From positions 301,983 through 345,237 of the forward strand of contig FN649731.1 of the NCBI GenBank assembly GCA_000310025.1: DNA of 43,255 bases. Reading direction: 5' to 3'. Shown one piece after another: positions 20,201 to 30,415 of the stretch; position 1 is the stretch's first letter; every line of letters starts with the position of its first letter. Origin of the DNA: Ectocarpus siliculosus. Its lineage: Eukaryota > Sar > Phaeophyceae > Ectocarpales > Ectocarpaceae. The notes under the pieces were generated by a model. That model saw only the letters and a list, made by a program, of their open reading frames with translations, was not told where the DNA came from and did no database searches. A program made the position numbers and the translations under genes.

Positions 20201-23200
20201 CAACAAGAGAGCGCGTCCGTGCGTGTCATATGGGAGAAAAACGGTACTATTTACCGTTATGATGAGTGTGTTTCGTGGAATCGAAGGCGAATCGCCGTTG
20301 TCCCCGAGCTCCGACAATGGGAATCTTACGACTACTTCAGCATCAGAAGGAAGGACCTTGATGAAGCCATTCGAGCGCGACGTGATATCTCGTTCAAGGC
20401 TTGTTTGTGGGTTGCCAAGCATGCTTACTTTTCGCGAGACGTGTCGACAAAAACACGCAATATAGAACGACATACAACAGCTAGAAGCGTCTGCTCTAGT
20501 TATCTCGAGTTCGGCAAAATGCACGGGCAGATGCATTTCACTAGAATCACATTTTAGATCAGAGCAAGCTTATTTGGTTTTCGTAGAGGGTATTGGGAAC
20601 ACCCGGATGTAGTGCCTCTCTAGGTGTTATTGTTTCTCGGAGAAGCTCGCGTCCGAAGTCTAATCCTTGGTCACGACCCAGGCCGTACGATGCCACGGGG
20701 GTTCCCCTCCTCAATACTCGAGGAGATTCTAACCACATGACACTGGCGACAAAGCAACGGTGGTTACCTACAATGTTTTTTCTAGAGGTTTTTTCTTTCA
20801 CTTTAATTTTATCCTCTCTTGAGCTATAGGTTCTTTCAGCTTACCTTCTTCATGAGGGTGACAAACTCCTTGAACTCGATCGTCCCGGACCGATCGTAGT
20901 CAATCTCCAGCATCTCTTTGTGGATCTGGCAAGAAGAACACGAACGAAAACAAAAGTTGTGGTGTCATTTGTTGAGACAAAACTGTGGCAGCGAAGAGGC
21001 TGATCTGTTCGTTCCGCGTCCGGGGTGTAACGTCAAGTTCCCGGAACTCCTTGCCGTGGAGTGAGTGGATTTGGCGGGGAACAACGACTGCATAAACAAG
21101 GAAGAGCGACAAGAGATTTCGGATAGAGAGTGTGGTCGCGTTGGTGCTTTCGCGGTCGCGACGTCCGAAGCCCCCCTCCAACAATTCATCGGGAAAATAA
21201 TATGTTACGACGAGCACAAGCTTACAATGAGCTAATCGTTTTGGTCGGAAAAGCCCCCCAGCTCTTCCTTCTCTTCGCCTAGAATGCCGTGCAAAGCTCG
21301 TTGGAAGTGAACTGCGACCAACACTATAGCCTTCCGTTACTGGCACCATCGTTCCAAGTAGACGCCACAACAGGACCTTACGCAACCATCGCTGCTCCCT
21401 CAGTCACATGCATGCTCGGTGCCATCATCGGCATCTTTGTCTCAATATCCTGATCGAGCACCCCCAGCAATCTATCGCAACGCACAAGTCATCTGCCAAA
21501 GGTGTCTTTTCCTTCCGTACCCTTCCTTGCATTCTATGTTCACGACATGAGCGAGATGGGCATGAGAACACTGGGCTTTAGGCGGTTTTTCTGTATAGGC
21601 CACGCCTCCCTTTCCAACTCTTCCAACGTTATTTACTGGAACCCGCGACTTGCAGTATTAGTCCCCCAAGTTGGAAGCCACCCTGTCTATTGGGCTCCTT
21701 CTAGCCTCCACGTTTCTTAGAATTTCCCAAACCCTTCCGAAGCCAAAGCCCGGGTTCCAGCGTTGCAGGATAGGATAATTGGAAACTGTTTAGCGAGTGA
21801 GTGGAAGCGATGGATACTCATGTAGCCTGTTCAAAAAGGCCCTTGTTGCGTACCACCCTTTTTCTCGGCAGGGCTCTTTCACCAAAGTCGTGAGCAAGGC
21901 TTCCGGCCCCTCTTCGACCGAGGCACCACACACAGTCCTGCGCTAATGACCTAAATTGCGTAGATCTTCCTCCGAACGACTCATTTACGGCGGTATCGCA
22001 CGTTTTACAAGAAAAATTGTCCGTAACATGGTTACCGCCAATTTAACGAAATCCCTCGTTCGTGGGGTTCTTACCGACGGCTCCTCGGCGTGCCCTGACT
22101 CTTCGTTGCCTGTTCCTAGCATTGCAACGCACCTGCTGCCACAGACGCCTACGTTCCCTTGCTAGCACGCCCCAAGCGTTTCAGAGTTGGCAACGTCAAA
22201 TCGGGGAGAAAAGTAGCGATCCCAGCCTTATCGTATCGTTTCGCTTTTCGCGAGCCCTTCGTCTTGCCCGAACCCAACAATACTGTACCGTCCGAGCGCC
22301 ACCTTCCCGAGCTCAACTCGGTGGGTTCGAACGGTAACCGTAGCAAATAGTCGCAAGGATCACCACAAACCCACAACAACCCCATACTTGTAATATATAC
22401 TTCGTACAATATATATTTCGTATATGGTATTCTTCGTATAATGTATCCTTCGTATATATCCAGCACCTTGTCCTTGGTGGGCTCTTGCCCGAACGTCCTC
22501 AGCAGGGCTCCCAGCTCCTCCTCGTCGAGCGCGCCGTCCCCGGACTCGTCGAAAAGGGCGAACGTCACCCTCATCTCCTCGATGGCCTCCGGGCTGAACT
22601 CCTTCAGGAGGGCGGGGGGCAGGCGGTAGGCATTCATCTTCTTCTCCGCCACCGCTTTGTCGGCATTCATGTCCTTCAGCAAGGCGCTGAACTCCTCGAA
22701 GTCCAGGGCGCCAGAGCTGCGGGGAAGCAGGCGGTGTGGGTTTTGTTGCTGGCGTGCATGCTGGTCTTGCGCCCGACGAAAGAGCTCAAATCAGCTGATG
22801 CGTGAAAGCTCAAGCCTAGACAAGCTCCACAGAAAACCTGAAGAATAGAAGGGAATTAGGCATTGCTCACCCACACCCTTTAACAACGGTGACACGAATC
22901 CCTCAAGATCGAACGAATTTACCGCCCACACCGCCAACGAGAAAATCACCACCAACAACGATGATTTCTGCTTGTTTGCGCCCCTCTGCCTATCACCCCG
23001 CCAATATCGCCCAAAAGGAAACTCGTTCAAACCCGACCCCAACATCAAAGACACGGAATAGGTACTCACTCGTCCACGTCGTAGATGGCGAACATGTCTG
23101 GCAGGCGTTTTTCGTCGTACTCAACGTCAAACTCCGCCAGGATCTTGGGCAGTTCCTCCGTCTCCAATGCTCCTGTCCCGGTTCAGTCGGTCGGCATTTC

Positions 23201-23543
23201 GTGGTAGACGTGGTTGTTGCTGTTGTCATTGTTGTTGCTGTTGTTGATGTTGTCGTTGATATTGTCGTTGTTCGCCTACATTTGAGGACGGTTTCCGACG
23301 ACCGAGAGGCTTGCGCGCGCACATCAATACAGGGCAAATAACCTTCTTATTTGTCTCCCGTGAGAAAAAACATAACTCCAAGCAGCACACCACAACATGT
23401 CCAGCAACAACTGTGGAAGTACCGGATCCGTCCGTGTCGTGCTGCGCGAAGATAATCTTGAGCGCGGTCCTTTTCAGGTTCTCGTCCGACACGCCTCCCC
23501 CGCCGGAGAGCGCGGCGCTAGAGGGCTTCTCCAGGTGTGCCAT
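17263..23543 (-). CDS. Four-EF-hand protein fused to an inactive E2 (UEV-like) domain
   Basis: Exons in transcript order: 23543-23423, 23172-23070, 22716-22467, 20925-20845, 20069-19935, 19244-19101, 18492-18388, 17853-17263; 509 aa. Four canonical calcium loops lie at residues 36-47 (DTDGSGALETEE), 72-83 (DVDDSGALDFEE), 131-142 (DESGDGALDEEE) and 167-178 (DYDRSGTIEFKE). Loops 1 and 2 are each rebuilt exactly across an intron. Residues about 209-330 are a UBC fold: N-terminal helix (SRLSEELRRL), PTGTPYEG, DGYPFMPPVAKF, FHLN in place of HPN, DQW, and LLRDPDPSLLP. The active-site segment (residues 284-300) has no cysteine, so thioester transfer is not expected; the domain resembles UEV-type E2 variants. 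The last 170 or so residues are Gly/Arg-rich. The ATG at 23543 is the most likely start, but an upstream EF-hand-like exon may extend the gene. The acceptor at 19245 is the weakest join. Likely a calcium-responsive ubiquitin-pathway cofactor (inference). Confidence 0.85.
22380..22462. repeat. AT-rich TTCGTATA tandem repeat in EF-hand/E2 intron
   Basis: Four degenerate units of about 16-20 bases, each with (C/T)TTCGTA(T/C)A, lie just inside the large intron whose donor is at 22466. The units are direct repeats. It is a simple tandem repeat; no recombination function is supported. Confidence 0.75.
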
Positions 23544-25104
23544 GCAGTACCCGTTTTCGCAGCAGGGGGGCAGTGGCAAGCGGCTAACGATGCACCGCTT
23601 GCCACCGAAAGGTTGCCTCACGAGTCGGAAGCTGTTGGTCGGTTTTCGCAGAGGTGTATTTGGGGGAATCCGGAGAGAGAAACGGCGGGGCTTTGCGTAT
23701 GTTTCGTGTCGGAACAATTATGTTCTGATTGTGATGACGGACGGCATCGGTCATCTTTACCAGTCATCAGCTTCACCCCCCTGGTGCCCGTTGTATCTAT
23801 ACGTGCAGGAAGAGGCGGTAACTGCCGTTGTGTATGGTCGAGGGCGCAGGTGGCGCGACGAGGGAAGCGTTCGAGTCGAGGACCAGAGATGAATAAACAA
23901 CCGTCATGAAGCTGTTGCCTACGTCAACGCCTCGCTCCGTGTACGACTCACATTCTTCTGCAAGAGGCATTCACATGCACGGCACACATGAACGTTTTGA
24001 TGTAATGTGTCGTTCACTGTCGACTTTGGCTGTCGATAAGATGGCTCCTGGATCTGAGCAGCATACGATTTCAGTTTGAAAGAAAGAGAATACTACGATA
24101 CATTGGCTTGGACCGAGTATAACCCTTTTCTTGCCCTCTATTATTTGTGCCATGACGTCTTGGGCGTTGGGAAGGGCATGCGTGACAACGCCATGGTGCG
24201 AGCCTATGGCCAAGGATTTCCCGAGGTGTGTTTGGAATGCTGGGTGCCATCCAGTTGCTTCAAATTTGACCCCCTCCAAGGGACTTCGTTTTTTCCCCGC
24301 AAGTAATGAAGTCGTTGTCATAGGCAGCAGTGATAAACAACTCGACGGAAAACACGTACGCATCATCCCATCTATGGGTGGACGGGACAACGAACGCAGA
24401 CACTACCCTATCCCACCTCTCAAAATCGCACCTCTGTCGGCAGACGCAAAATATTTACCGTTCCTACATCTCTCGGCTGCGAGATTCTCCTCTTGGTCCA
24501 CCAACGTCAACCACAGGGTGATATAAAACAGCCTTTAGAACACACGCAACCGTACAGTTTTTTTTCGTCGCCGTTGGTACCCAAGTCAAGGCAGACGTCT
24601 TCCCACCTGCAGAGAATCGTGGCTCGAAGGCTCACAACATGAGTACCCTTTTACCGGCATGTCGTACCTCGTTTCGGGTGCCATGAGACTAGTCTGGTCT
24701 ACACAGTCATGCCCGTGGGTTGGCACATACGCACCTGCACGTCAACACATACACACACACACCTTTCGGCTACGAGGCCCACAAGGGACGAGAACGCCAC
24801 CGTCTCGTCTCCGTCTCCGAATCGGCTCGGTTCCCTCTCTCGAGCAAGGGTGCGCTCCGCCCTCGCCACCAGACTCTGAGGAAATGCCCACAGAGCCACG
24901 GTCGTTGGTTGGCCAGGCGGGGGTTTCCGCGCGAACGTTAGCGGGGTGGACCGTGCTTCTAGGCTACGGCATACGTGGGTCGCTGCAGACTTGTCGCCCG
25001 TGCTGTTCATTGATTGTGCTTAGAAAACGCGAGCCAGTGAGGGATCATCGGAGGTCATCGCATCACGCGTTGAGGGTTGTTCGCGAAAGTGGAAAGGGGC
25101 TCAC
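23544..25104. other. 5' region or first intron of the EF-hand/E2 gene
   Basis: It separates the ATG-bearing exon from the EF-hand-like exon at 25105. It is either promoter and leader sequence or a first intron of about 1.4 kb. The frame upstream of the ATG stays open to about 23717 on the minus strand, so an in-frame extension is possible. I found no further EF-hand unit here. Confidence 0.35.
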
Positions 25105-25212
25105 CTCGGAGCCCACAGCACCCAACACCTTGCCCATCGCCGATATAGATATCCTCCCCGTCTGCCCTGGGTCGACTTGCCGGCACGCCTCAACGAGGTC
25201 GGCTCGCTCGCC
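25105..25212 (-). CDS. EF-hand-like exon, possible first exon of the EF-hand/E2 gene
   Basis: Thirty-six codons encode an EF-hand outline: helix ERADLVEACRQV, loop DPGQTGRISISA, helix MGKVLGAVGSE. Loop positions 1, 5, 6 and 8 (D, T, G, I) fit, but position 12 is Ala instead of Glu, so calcium binding is doubtful. It ends at a good donor (GAG|GTGAGC) and starts after a CAG; an in-frame ATG at 25275 would give a longer first exon. It lies 1.6 kb upstream of the main gene on the same strand and would make a fifth, degenerate EF-hand. I could not identify the matching acceptor, so it is listed separately. Confidence 0.5.
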
Positions 25213-27069
25213 CTGCTCTAACCATTTCCTGCCAGAAGCGACGGTCGTTTCCCACCAGCAGAAGCCCAGCAACATGGAAAGAATACGGCAGCGCGCGAGT
25301 GAGAGTTGCGCGAGTCTCTTGCGTTCGTTCGCGGTGGTCTAGCCTGAGAGTCGAATGGCTCCTGGCAAGGCTGTCATTCGGGAAGCGCGTAAGAGAGCGG
25401 GGGCAAAGGGGTGCCGGGTGGTGGACGAAACACCGGTGGTACTGGACAGTAATCTAGCTTGGATGCTGCCAAAGGCTTTCCCCGCCCATCGATCTCCGAC
25501 AGGCTCGTCTGGATACCTGCTGCGAGCAAGAACGCCGGTATGCCATGACCCAGCGGTTCTAGTGGGGGGGCGGGGAGGTTCATGTCACCGTGACCGAACC
25601 AAAGGGGAGACAGGCGGACTGTACCCTGTCAATGAGGTCTTTGAAGTTGCTTCAGAGGGCGACAAGAACGGTGGAGCGGAGGGGCGGGAGACCCATGACA
25701 AAAGCAGTTTGGGGTTCGAATCTCGTTTTTTTCAATCTGTGTTGGTGTCACCCTGCCTTGTTTGTAGGTCTCCGTCTGTGGCTTGTTCGCCCTTGCGAGG
25801 AGTTCGCTCGCGGATCGCCTGCTCTTAAGTATACATCCAATGTTATTTGAATTGCAGATCTGATCTCCCCACATTCTGCAGGGGCACTTGCCTAACTTCG
25901 GTATACCCATGTCATAGGGAGCATTGACGTTGTAGCAGGTTCCCTCGCCTTTGTATCGTTGATATCGGTACACGAACATCCCTGACTTGAAGTTGCTGGT
26001 GAACCCACGGTTGTCGTTCGGTGAGAATTGGGAAGGCCTACTATCTTGAGACGTCGGGCACATCGAGTGACTCGCAACTCTGTGCCCCTGGGAACGCAGG
26101 TCAACCAACCCCCTTCCGCGCCCTGAAGATGCGAGGAAGGATATCTTGATTCTACATCTTGCCAAATCGCTTGCTCCGTCCTAGGTAGACAGTTTTTTCA
26201 CGCGCCCCGGTAAATCCATGTAGCTCCATGTCGTTTTTTTCACAAAAAAGTGGAGGGGAACTCTCTGGCTCTCAAGTAGCTTAACTCGCTTCTGGAGTAA
26301 TGGCTAGCCTGCATAGTCTACATGTAGGTTTCCTAACAGTTCGCGTATCCCGCAGAATCCGCCGAAACTTCACTGAAAATTCACGTTCCTCATCACATGT
26401 CCCTTGATGAGGACTGCTGGCTCTGGCGGGCAATGCTAGTTGTCTTGGTTTCTTTCCAATGAATTGTACAGAGATGGACGTACGTGGTAGAGGTTGGTAA
26501 AGGTAAGGAAATTTCTTTCATGTGGGGGCAACAACAATGGCAGCCATCCCACATCAACAACATCACATACAGTCGCATATGGTTGATAATGACAAGTAAA
26601 ATTACGACTCCCATTATTGAGGATTCAATAGCGAGGACCGTTGCCCTGGTTAAACCGTGATGTGTAACCACCACTGCTGTGCTCGGAAATCGATACGTGG
26701 GGGCCTTCGTCACACACCTGGCATCGGAAGGGAAATGGAAAGGATCTGCTATCCACGTCGGCCGTCGTGGAGATCGCGTCGGCCGGCCGACGTGCTTCGT
26801 GTCTCGGTCGAGCTCTCGAATCACTTCCTCATGCCCAGGAGGATGGACCCTGACTTCTGGACGGTACTCTTCCATAGCGTCAAGCAGCGAAGTATTTCTT
26901 GCTCAGGTATAGATGGCTTGATCGCTGACACAACGTGTGACAAAACCTGAACGCTTCTGATTTTTCACGACATGCGTGCTGATGTAGAGCGAAGGGGAGC
27001 AGCTTCTCCCATAGCAAACTGCCTGCATTTCACCATACACATTAACCACACCAGCTAAGCCAAGCCACG

Positions 27070-27071
<2 letters not shown>

Positions 27072-27154
<83 letters not shown>
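27072..27154 (+). repeat. (GA)n microsatellite, about 41 units
   Basis: An uninterrupted GA dinucleotide tract of about 82 bases, followed by GCTGTGGG. It is the longest perfect microsatellite in the window and is likely to be length-variable. Confidence 0.95.
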
Positions 27155-27156
<2 letters not shown>

Positions 27157-27310
27157 GTGGGTCTACATTGCTGTGTAAAGTCCTCCTGTCGTCCTCTTGT
27201 GCTCGGGCCCGGGACTGTCAGTTTCTCCCGAATCGGCAGATATCTCGCCGCATTTTCATTTTGGAGAGATCGCAGCATCCCAGCTGATGATGGACGGGGT
27301 TCATGTGGGT

Positions 27311-27346
27311 GTTGTTGTTGTTGTTGTTGCTGTTGCTGTTGTTGTC
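27311..27346 (+). repeat. Imperfect (GTT)n microsatellite
   Basis: GTT units with two GCT interruptions, ending in TTGTCTTCACATTAAAAA. The same tract-plus-junction occurs at 6483-6540. Confidence 0.85.
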
Positions 27347-28402
27347 TTCACATTAAAAAATAAAAGGTGATGCTACCCTCAAGGTCGCGCAAGCGCCCTT
27401 ATTGCCCAAATCTGCACCAGTATCCGTATCCAATAACAAACGTGTGAATGAATCCTTCTGTAGGCTTGCGTCTACGGTGCATGTACTGTTGATGGTACAC
27501 TCTGTGAGTTTTCAGCATGTCATACTTGAAGTAAAGGTTTCGGATGTGTATTTTTTAGCTTTCTACAGAGGACATGCCAGCGCCGCTGTCGGCTTCTTTC
27601 GCCATGTATTGAGCAGCAACCTAATTAGGCAGTCATGATCATTTCAAATCTATACGTCAGCAATATACCGGGTAGCCGTTAGTGTGTTCCGCGTGTGCTA
27701 CTACTCCTGCATCAAAACCGATCATGCTCAGGCTCGAAAGCGGCCAAAAACCAAGCCCTGCAATAAACCGCACGTGAGTAAGACGACGTGAAATATCCAC
27801 CGAGGCTGCAGGAAGGGAAGTTAGTGGCTCCCGGAGAAGCCTTCGAACGGGGGTTCGAACGTGCTGATTATGGGACAAGTTGCCATGTAAGCGGCCAGGT
27901 TCAACCAGCAGGAAAAATGAAAACAAGGGCACCGGCATAGATGGATCGTGTGAAGAAGTACGGACACAAGCAGGCGCCAGAGCAGTGAACTCTTTTCTTA
28001 GACAAACCAGCATCTTTGGCAAGGTTGTCTGCTGCAGAGCCTATAATGGTACGTCTTGCTGTCAAGTGACTCGCTTGCCAAAATATCACCACCATATCGA
28101 CACAGGTATATTCCGTAGGGCCACCCAAACCTCGGATTCTACAATGGTCTCGAGTTCTCAAGTTTCAAGATCCGCGCTGCTCTCCGATTGTCGCTGTAGA
28201 CCAACCACGGGGTTCCCGATCCGATAACAGGGTGATCCGGGTACGTTAATGTTCACGACCGTCGTGACCTCTTCAGACAGCACTGCTGTGTAAAGGCATC
28301 CAAACATATCTCTCGCTGCTCTGTCGTGGGGGATGCTTTATTGCTAACATCGAGCTACGGTTTCACACCCTGATGGGATCTTACGATTCCAATGAGCCGG
28401 TT

Positions 28403-28723
28403 GTCCCTGTAGTCTGGTTGGTATCCTCGCAACCTTCTAGTGAACAGGCCAGGGGTTCGAATCCGGGCGTAAGCTTGCAGAGTAAGGTTTCTCTCCCTTC
28501 CGTTCCTGGTTTTGGAAAGCGCTATTGAGTCCGTGTGTCCACAATAAGGGAAGAGAGTGCCGCACTCTTATCGCGTTAAAAATCGAAGGCAAGCACCGCA
28601 GTAGGGGTGAATAGGAGGTCTCAGGGGGAGGGACCCTTCTGTGAGATCACAGACTGGGGCTCCTGCATACACTGCAGATTTGCTGTGGGCGCTGATTTAC
28701 GGTGATGAACGAAAATAACAAAG
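28403..28723 (+). repeat. tRNA-derived SINE, copy 2
   Basis: A second copy of the element at 3506-3824, in the same orientation. The A-box region TAGTCTGGTTGGTA is at 28410-28423. The B-box GGTTCGAATCC at 28454-28464 matches the consensus exactly. Shared body blocks include GGGAAGAGAGTGC and AAAATCGAAGGCAA, followed by TTCTGTGAGATCACAGACTGG-type sequence and TGCTGTGGGCGCTGAT. The A-rich end is short (GAAAATAACAAAG). The copies differ by many substitutions and small indels, so the family is not very young here. Confidence 0.75.
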
Positions 28724-30415
28724 CATCACCGACCCGAACGATATCTCAACTTTCCAACCATCAGCACCACTCCATTCACCAGCAAACTGCAATCGGTCCC
28801 TAACGGACTACACGGTGAAAGTGATTCACCTCCACCTGTTGCATGAGCGAATACTTAGCTCTCCAGCGAAACCTGCAAGTGCTACAGCCAGAGCTGTCGG
28901 AGGAAAGCATAGGACGGACACAAACACCAGACATCCTCACCCACTAATTGTCCCTGTCCGAGAAATAGATGGATGTGCACCAATCTCCCAATTGAGCAGT
29001 CCCACCATCACCACCCCCCCGTCCCACACAGACATCGATGTCTACTCAGGAGAGCCCAGATGCGTAATCGCACAACGAAAAAACCTAGTGCCGTCGATGA
29101 CGTTTCCTAGAACTGTCTCCAGATCTGCGTGCGAACGGGAGAGTCAAACATGGCATCGAAACACGGCGGGAACGACGAGTGGAAGGAGAAGACAAAGTGG
29201 AGACATCTGCTTGCGTGTCGCCTGTCGAAAAATTCGGCATCTTTCCAGCGACCAGTACCGTGTAGTAGCCCAAACTATGTTGTAAACGTGCGTAGCTGGC
29301 CAGGTGAATAGTTCTTGTTGACGTTGACGTCGCGATGGCACTTGCATTTTGTGGTACACACCGCGCCCGCACTTCAGAACTTGGCCGAGAAAAACTTCAT
29401 GCTCAACATAACATCAAGCCATGAGAAATTTCAGAACCATTTTGAACCCGGCTAAGAACCCCTACACTAAAAACCGTATGGTTGTCAGTATTAGTCTACA
29501 AGAGGAACTCATATCCCCGGCCAAAACTACAAGTTCTTAAGTGCGGGCGCTATCTGTAGCTCTTCCCAGGGTGGTGGCACGTTGGTATGTGTGTGGACAT
29601 GCTGCGGACAGTCTTATCCTCGTGTGCTCATGACGAAGAGGGAGTTCAGAACTTGACGAGGATGTCGACTCCAGGAGAACATGTGATGCGTGCCAATGGA
29701 CAACCAAACAACCAAACAACCCCACAACGAACATCGAAGAACGGATGTCACAGCGATTGACCACGGAAATGTGTTTTAGCCGTTCAACGGCTACATCTTG
29801 GCTTCACCGATTGAACCATGGGGGAAAGAGCAAAATACACGTGGTTGTTTTTCAGGCCGCTTTCTGTGTTCCGTCTTCGGCTCATTGTGCATTGATCACG
29901 AGTACTGCATCGGGTTCGCGTTACTATTTCTGAGCATTTCTTGTTGTTCTTGTCAACCATATCCATAATAATACGTCGAAGATTGTCGATAGTAGGCTGC
30001 CACGCGTGCCGAAGATGGAATCTCGTCCAAGGAGCATGTCTCGTCGCGGCCTTGTGACGCTCTAGCATTGAGTGTTCCTCTGAAACAGACACCCTTCGCT
30101 ACACGGACAAAACCCTTCGCCACACGCACAAAGGGTTGCCATGAATACATCGGCATGTACGTTCGGATCCTGTTCAGAGAAGCCTTCAATATTTTCGTAA
30201 CATGCTCGCTTCGGTCTATTCTCCGCAGGCAGCTACACTTTGTCTAGACAATAGTATCAAATCAATGGTCTACAACGGACATCGTCGCATTTTGTTCCCC
30301 TGTCAACCGTGGCTGTCGCATTGCAAAGCGGCCAGGTATCTGGTGGCTGTTCATGACAGGGAAATCGTTTCCCCTGTGCAACACATGCAGAGCCGAAAGG
30401 ACAAACGGAGCAGGC
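28724..30415. other. Region downstream of the BTB-TLDc gene, no assigned gene
   Basis: Several minus-strand frames of 70-100 codons lie at 29085-30189, but none has a recognisable domain. If the BTB-TLDc gene is spliced at its last codons, its final exon would be expected in this stretch. A short tandem repeat at about 30104-30133 (ACAAARCCCTTCGCYACACG, twice) is visible. Confidence 0.4.

Larger units (their letters stand above)
25276..28402. other. Gene-poor stretch with microsatellites
   Basis: No frame here has a recognisable domain or a consistent splice chain. A B-box-like GGTTCGAATCT at about 25715 is followed by T7, but no A-box or cloverleaf was found. A similar GGTTCGAAC lies near 27850. 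Long GA and GTT tracts are listed separately. Confidence 0.4.

Noticed and set aside
22395-22450. loxP-like sequence (CTTCGTATAATGTAT)
   Set aside because: The TTCGTATA units are direct repeats in an AT-rich tract; there is no second arm in inverted orientation, so it is not a recombination site.
23971-24390. 139-codon minus-strand frame as an extra exon of the EF-hand/E2 gene
   Set aside because: No EF-hand or other domain, and no splice sites matching the needed phase.
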